A DNA stretch of 8,306 nucleotides from DASXTB01 sp036505615 (GTDB taxonomy: Bacteria; Acidobacteriota; UBA6911; JACQSX01): positions 1 through 8,306 of the forward strand of contig DASXTB010000047.1 of NCBI GenBank assembly GCA_036505615.1, given 5' to 3'. This document shows, in pieces, positions 7,729 through 8,306 of this stretch. Below the pieces are notes generated by a model. The model had not been told where the DNA came from. It made no database searches and worked only from the letters and a program-made list of their open reading frames with translations. The translations under genes were made by a program, and so were the position numbers. The stretch's first letter is position 1. Each line of letters opens with the position of its first letter.

Positions 7729-7733
7729 CTCTC
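7729..7733 (-). promoter_or_regulatory. Weak ribosome-binding site for the GTG start
   Basis: GAGAG on the minus strand lies 7 nt before the GTG at 7721. It is the only Shine-Dalgarno-like sequence between that start and the in-frame stop at 7743-7745. GTG at 7721 is the only conventional start codon in that interval, so the start is well fixed although initiation looks modest. Confidence 0.5.
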
Positions 7734-7826
7734 AGAAACGATCTACCTGATGTTCGACAGCGCGGGCCTGTGGCATGCGCACAACTGTACCGTGTTGAGA
7801 GAAATCAGAAAAGCAAAATCGTCGTT

Positions 7827-7855
7827 AGCTCCGGCCGCTTCCGGCCTCTGGAGCT
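7827..7855. repeat. Bulged hairpin
   Basis: AGCTCCGGCCG (7827-7837) pairs with CGGCC (7842-7846) and GGAGCT (7850-7855). This is an 11-bp stem with a one-sided 3-nt bulge (TCT) and a CTTC loop. It lies about 106 bp upstream of the FecR-gene start. No GTAG flanks it and no T-run follows it on either strand. It could be a leader structure or a diverged palindrome of the neighbouring element. Confidence 0.6.
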
Positions 7856-7899
7856 TATACATTTTCTCACGGCTGCAGTGCGCTGCAAACCACGGCTTC

Positions 7900-7914
7900 G
7901 TCCGCGAAGCGGAC
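7900..7914. repeat. Short hairpin with GCGAAGC core
   Basis: GTCCGC, GAA, GCGGAC form a perfect 6-bp stem with a GAA loop. The core GCGAAGC is known to form an unusually stable mini-hairpin in DNA. The same core recurs exactly 40 nt further on, in the REP-like hairpin. Confidence 0.7.
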
Positions 7915-7922
7915 CAATAGCA

Positions 7923-7965
7923 GTAGCCGGGGGTGCCCAGGGCGCGAAGCGCCAGGCACCCCCGG
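7923..7965 (+). repeat. REP-like element: GTAG plus imperfect palindrome
   Basis: GTAG at 7923-7926 is followed at once by a palindrome. The outer stem is CCGGGGGTGCC (7927-7937) with GGCACCCCCGG (7955-7965), perfect over 11 bp. There is an asymmetric internal loop (CAG against A), and an inner stem GGCGC/GCGCC closed by GAA. A GTAG tetranucleotide followed by a hairpin with an internal irregularity is the known layout of bacterial REP sequences, recognised by REP-associated tyrosine transposases. A fragment of such a transposase lies 67 bp away, which strengthens the reading. Only one copy is in the window, so repetition in the genome is inferred. Confidence 0.65.
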
Positions 7966-7987
7966 TAAACCGTCCCCAATATCGCCC

Positions 7988-8005
7988 GGACCGCGCTAGC
8001 GGTCC
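7988..8005. repeat. Perfect 7-bp hairpin next to the transposase stop
   Basis: GGACCGC, loop GCTA, GCGGTCC. It lies 26 bp beyond the transposase stop codon, so in the transposase transcript it falls just after the coding region. No T-run follows, so it is more likely a subterminal or REP-type palindrome than an intrinsic terminator. Confidence 0.6.
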
Positions 8006-8031
8006 CATTAGCTTCGGCAGTCATCGATGCG

Positions 8032-8259
8032 TCAATCCCAAAGATAACGCTCGTCATACTGCACCCGGTGTTTATTGAGTAGCTGCAGCAGCTCATCCTG
8101 AAAGGACATCCTCTTGTGATGCTGTTTCTGACAAGCGATGTAGCGGCGCACCCGCTCTAGATGGGACTCACTTACGGAGAAAGCTGCATAGCCGTCCTGC
8201 CACTGGAAATCGCGCAACCCTCTTCCCTTCGTTTTGATCCATGTTAAAGTTTGTGCCAT
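8032..8259 (-). CDS. IS200-like / REP-associated tyrosine transposase, C-terminal part
   Basis: These 75 residues match the C-terminal half of Y1 (HUH) transposases of the IS200-like, REP-associated type. IKTKG is followed by RDFQWQDGYAAFSVSES (16-32), the helix with the candidate catalytic tyrosine in VRRYIACQ (Y40), and the family ending SFQDELLQLL...YDERYLWD (52-75). The N-terminal half with the HUH metal-binding motif is not present. The family is normally about 140-200 residues. The frame stays open upstream to the window edge (about 15 more codons), but those residues do not look like the family. I therefore think the gene is truncated or rearranged rather than merely cut by the window. 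The ATG at 8259 has its own strong Shine-Dalgarno. No strand-transfer activity is expected from this piece alone. Confidence 0.75.
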   Translation of the reverse strand: MAQTLTWIKTKGRGLRDFQWQDGYAAFSVSESHLERVRRYIACQKQHHKRMSFQDELLQLLNKHRVQYDERYLWD

Positions 8260-8267
8260 TGAGCAAG

Positions 8268-8274
8268 CCTCCTT
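8268..8274 (-). promoter_or_regulatory. Strong Shine-Dalgarno before the transposase fragment
   Basis: AAGGAGG on the minus strand, 8 nt before the ATG at 8259, is the best ribosome-binding site in the window. It supports that ATG as a real start, even though the protein would then lack the N-terminal half of its family. Confidence 0.7.
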
Positions 8275-8306
8275 CTCAACTACACAACCGGGCTGCCGAG
8301 GAATTG

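Larger units (their letters stand above)
7743..8031. other. Gene-free region rich in hairpins, upstream of the FecR-cyclase operon
   Basis: About 290 bp lie between the transposase fragment and the FecR gene. The stretch holds four separate palindromes (7827-7855, 7900-7914, 7927-7965, 7988-8005) and no coding sequence I can support. It must also contain the promoter of the operon, yet on the minus strand I see only weak candidates: TATAAG near 7853-7858 without a -35 box, and TTGCTT near 7811-7816 without a good -10. The operon may use an alternative sigma factor, or its promoter may simply be poor. Confidence 0.6.

Noticed and set aside
7769..7783. cAMP-receptor-protein site upstream of the operon (TGTGG-CATGC-GCACA)
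   Set aside because: The arms TGTG/CACA are tempting beside a cyclase operon, but the spacing is one base shorter than the CRP consensus and the A/T at the inner positions is missing.
7927..7965. Rho-independent terminator
   Set aside because: The stem is strong, but neither strand has a T-run after it, and the GTAG flank and internal loop fit a REP element better.
7476..8078. Plus-strand 200-codon open frame across the FecR-gene start and the intergenic region
   Set aside because: It is antisense to a clear signal peptide and FecR domain and then runs through hairpins; no recognisable protein features.

Overview
The window reads as chromosomal DNA of a Gram-negative, mid-to-high GC soil-type bacterium. 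Three things suggest an acidobacterium: long inverted arrays of 7- and 8-bp tandem repeats between genes, the flavour of the IS200-like transposase fragment, and a CHASE2 cyclase next to a very large FecR/TPR/outer-membrane protein. This is a judgement from memory of such genomes. Cyanobacteria also carry heptanucleotide arrays and CHASE2 cyclases, so the assignment is moderate. All recognisable genes are on the minus strand and are described below in transcription order, from high to low coordinates.

Right end (about 7743-8306): the C-terminal part of an IS200-type, REP-associated tyrosine transposase runs to the window edge and has a strong ribosome-binding site in front of its first in-window ATG. 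Downstream of it is about 290 bp without a gene. It holds four hairpins, one of which has the layout of a REP element (GTAG directly followed by an imperfect palindrome). The same stretch is the upstream region of the next operon.

Centre (2050-7721): two translationally coupled genes (ATGA overlap). The first encodes a secreted 1215-residue protein with a signal peptide, FecR domain, TPR array and C-terminal outer-membrane barrel resembling a TonB-dependent receptor without its plug. The second encodes a 675-residue membrane adenylyl cyclase with a periplasmic CHASE2 sensor, three further membrane helices and an intact class III (IIIb-type) catalytic domain. Together they look like a sensor chain from outer membrane through periplasm to cytoplasmic cAMP. 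This is the most interesting system in the window.

Left part (1-2049): an intergenic inverted array of 7-bp repeats separates the cyclase from a 543-residue FAD-dependent oxidoreductase of the PYROXD2/phytoene-dehydrogenase-related family. That gene ends inside a second inverted array, this one of 8-bp repeats, which runs off the left edge. No carotenoid genes or other neighbours explain the oxidoreductase, and it is probably transcribed separately from the signalling pair.
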